Positions 6,613 through 7,428 of a stretch of DNA of 7,428 bases are shown piece by piece. Every line of letters starts with the position of its first letter. Position 1 is the first letter of the stretch. The notes beneath the pieces are model-generated. The model did no database searches. It had not been told where the DNA came from and saw nothing but the letters and a program-made list of their open reading frames with translations. Made by a program: the position numbers and the translations under genes. The stretch is from CAZJOD01 sp964547525 (GTDB lineage: Bacteria; Bacillota; Clostridia; JAAYHZ01), in assembly GCA_964547525.1 (NCBI GenBank), contig CAZJOD010000177.1, positions 1-7,428 of the forward strand, written 5' to 3'.

Positions 6613-7428
6613 CTAATCTATTAACAAATCGACACCTTTTTTATAAACCGTTTCGTACAAATCTTTTCTTAAATGCTTAAGCAAGGGTAATTGCTCGGTT
6701 ATAACTTCCCGCTCGCTAAAATCAATTTCCACCGTTTTAATACATTGATTTTCACCGGCTTGTATCTTTATATCTCCCCAGGGTCCTGTTACCATCGAAT
6801 GCCCGTATGCTACATATGAAGCATTATAGTTACGAGCAGGTGATACTGCTGCAATAAACAACTGATTATCTAACGCTCTACATCTTAAAACAGTTTCCCA
6901 ATGAGCCGGCCCGGTAGTCATATTAAACGCCGCAGGAAGTATTACCAATTTGACACCATTTATGGCAAGGATTCTAAAATATTCTGGAAATCTTATATCA
7001 TAACATATTGCCAATCCCAGTTTAATTCCTTTTATATCGGTTATGGTTATTTGCTCCCCCGGAGATAGTACGTCCGATTCCTTAAAAGTAATTTTCCCTT
7101 TAACATCAATATCGAACAGATGAGTTTTCCTGTGTGCAGCTTTTATAGTACCGTCATCCGCAATTAGGCATTGTGTGTTATACAATTTATTATCTGCACG
7201 TTCCGGTATTGATCCAGCTGAAATATACACACTGTATTTGACTGCACATTCTTTGATAGAATTTATGGCGTATCCGTTATCGACAGACTCACTGTATTCA
7301 TAAAATTTTGAATTGTCATACGGACAGCAAAACATCTCCGGCAATATAATTAATTGTGCACCTTCCGATTTTGCATTTTTTATCATTTCCTCTGCGTTTC
7401 TAACATTTTCAATTTTATTATCCCCTAC
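6613..7428 (-). CDS. Carbon-nitrogen hydrolase, omega-amidase (Nit2)-like (partial, N-terminus off the right edge)
   Basis: A nitrilase-superfamily amidase. Reading continues in frame from the window edge, so the Met at 7384-7386 is internal: the 14 codons before it (VGDNKIENVRNAEE) match the usual family N-terminus. 271 residues are visible and only a few are missing. The catalytic triad is intact, numbered from the edge: E31 in LPEMF, K101 in HRKTHLFDID and C142 in AICYDIRFPE. The segments HLFDIDVKGKITFKESDVLS, FNMTTGPAHWE and SPARNYNASYVAYGHS closely resemble eukaryotic Nit2 omega-amidase, which hydrolyses alpha-ketoglutaramate and alpha-ketosuccinamate to the keto acids and ammonia, removing products of glutamine and asparagine transaminases. 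That substrate is inferred from similarity; a different small amide is possible. The protein is cytosolic, with no signal seen. The gene ends TAG at 6613 and converges on the shared terminator. Its promoter and upstream partner lie outside the window. Confidence 0.9.
   Translation of the reverse strand, partial: VGDNKIENVRNAEEMIKNAKSEGAQLIILPEMFCCPYDNSKFYEYSESVDNGYAINSIKECAVKYSVYISAGSIPERADNKLYNTQCLIADDGTIKAAHRKTHLFDIDVKGKITFKESDVLSPGEQITITDIKGIKLGLAICYDIRFPEYFRILAINGVKLVILPAAFNMTTGPAHWETVLRCRALDNQLFIAAVSPARNYNASYVAYGHSMVTGPWGDIKIQAGENQCIKTVEIDFSEREVITEQLPLLKHLRKDLYETVYKKGVDLLID

Noticed and set aside
7384..7386. Met at 7386 as the amidase start
   Set aside because: The frame stays open to the window edge and the 14 upstream codons match the conserved nitrilase N-terminus, so this Met is internal.

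Overview
The window reads as chromosomal DNA from a low-GC Firmicute, most likely a clostridium-like anaerobe. The DNA is AT-rich, with purine-rich Shine-Dalgarno sites ahead of most genes. The gene order recJ - rel - dtd - MBL-fold hydrolase is a housekeeping order known from clostridia. All genes look intact apart from the two cut by the window edges. I see no insertion sequence, phage gene, CRISPR array, tRNA or rRNA.

Layout. Positions 1-5243 hold a tight leftward operon, read from the right: recJ (single-strand DNA exonuclease, GTG start), rel (bifunctional (p)ppGpp synthetase/hydrolase), dtd (D-aminoacyl-tRNA deacylase), and the N-terminal 117 codons of an MBL-fold hydrolase that runs off the left edge. 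Gaps between these genes are about 10-40 bp, which fits co-transcription. Positions 5244-5533 are a divergent intergenic region with a plausible promoter on each strand and a 16-bp palindrome inside the leftward promoter. Positions 5534-6445 encode one rightward gene, a predicted sugar-binding protein of the galactose-mutarotase-like fold, probably DUF4380-like. Positions 6446-6612 hold a strong hairpin terminator between two convergent genes. Positions 6613-7428 hold a leftward carbon-nitrogen hydrolase very close to the omega-amidase/Nit2 type; its first few codons lie beyond the right edge.

How the genes work together. The leftward operon groups DNA repair (RecJ), the stringent-response alarmone enzyme (Rel) and proofreading of D-aminoacyl-tRNA (Dtd). 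This set is common in Firmicutes and does not need a shared pathway. The apt gene often found between recJ and rel in clostridia is absent here: only 39 bp separate the two. The sugar-binding protein and the amidase are convergent, single-gene units within the window and show no obvious link to the operon.

I found no convincing new biological system. The observations most worth checking are the unassigned mutarotase-fold protein, the palindrome inside the recJ promoter, the missing apt, a substitution in RecJ motif IV, and start-site corrections for rel and the mutarotase-fold gene.
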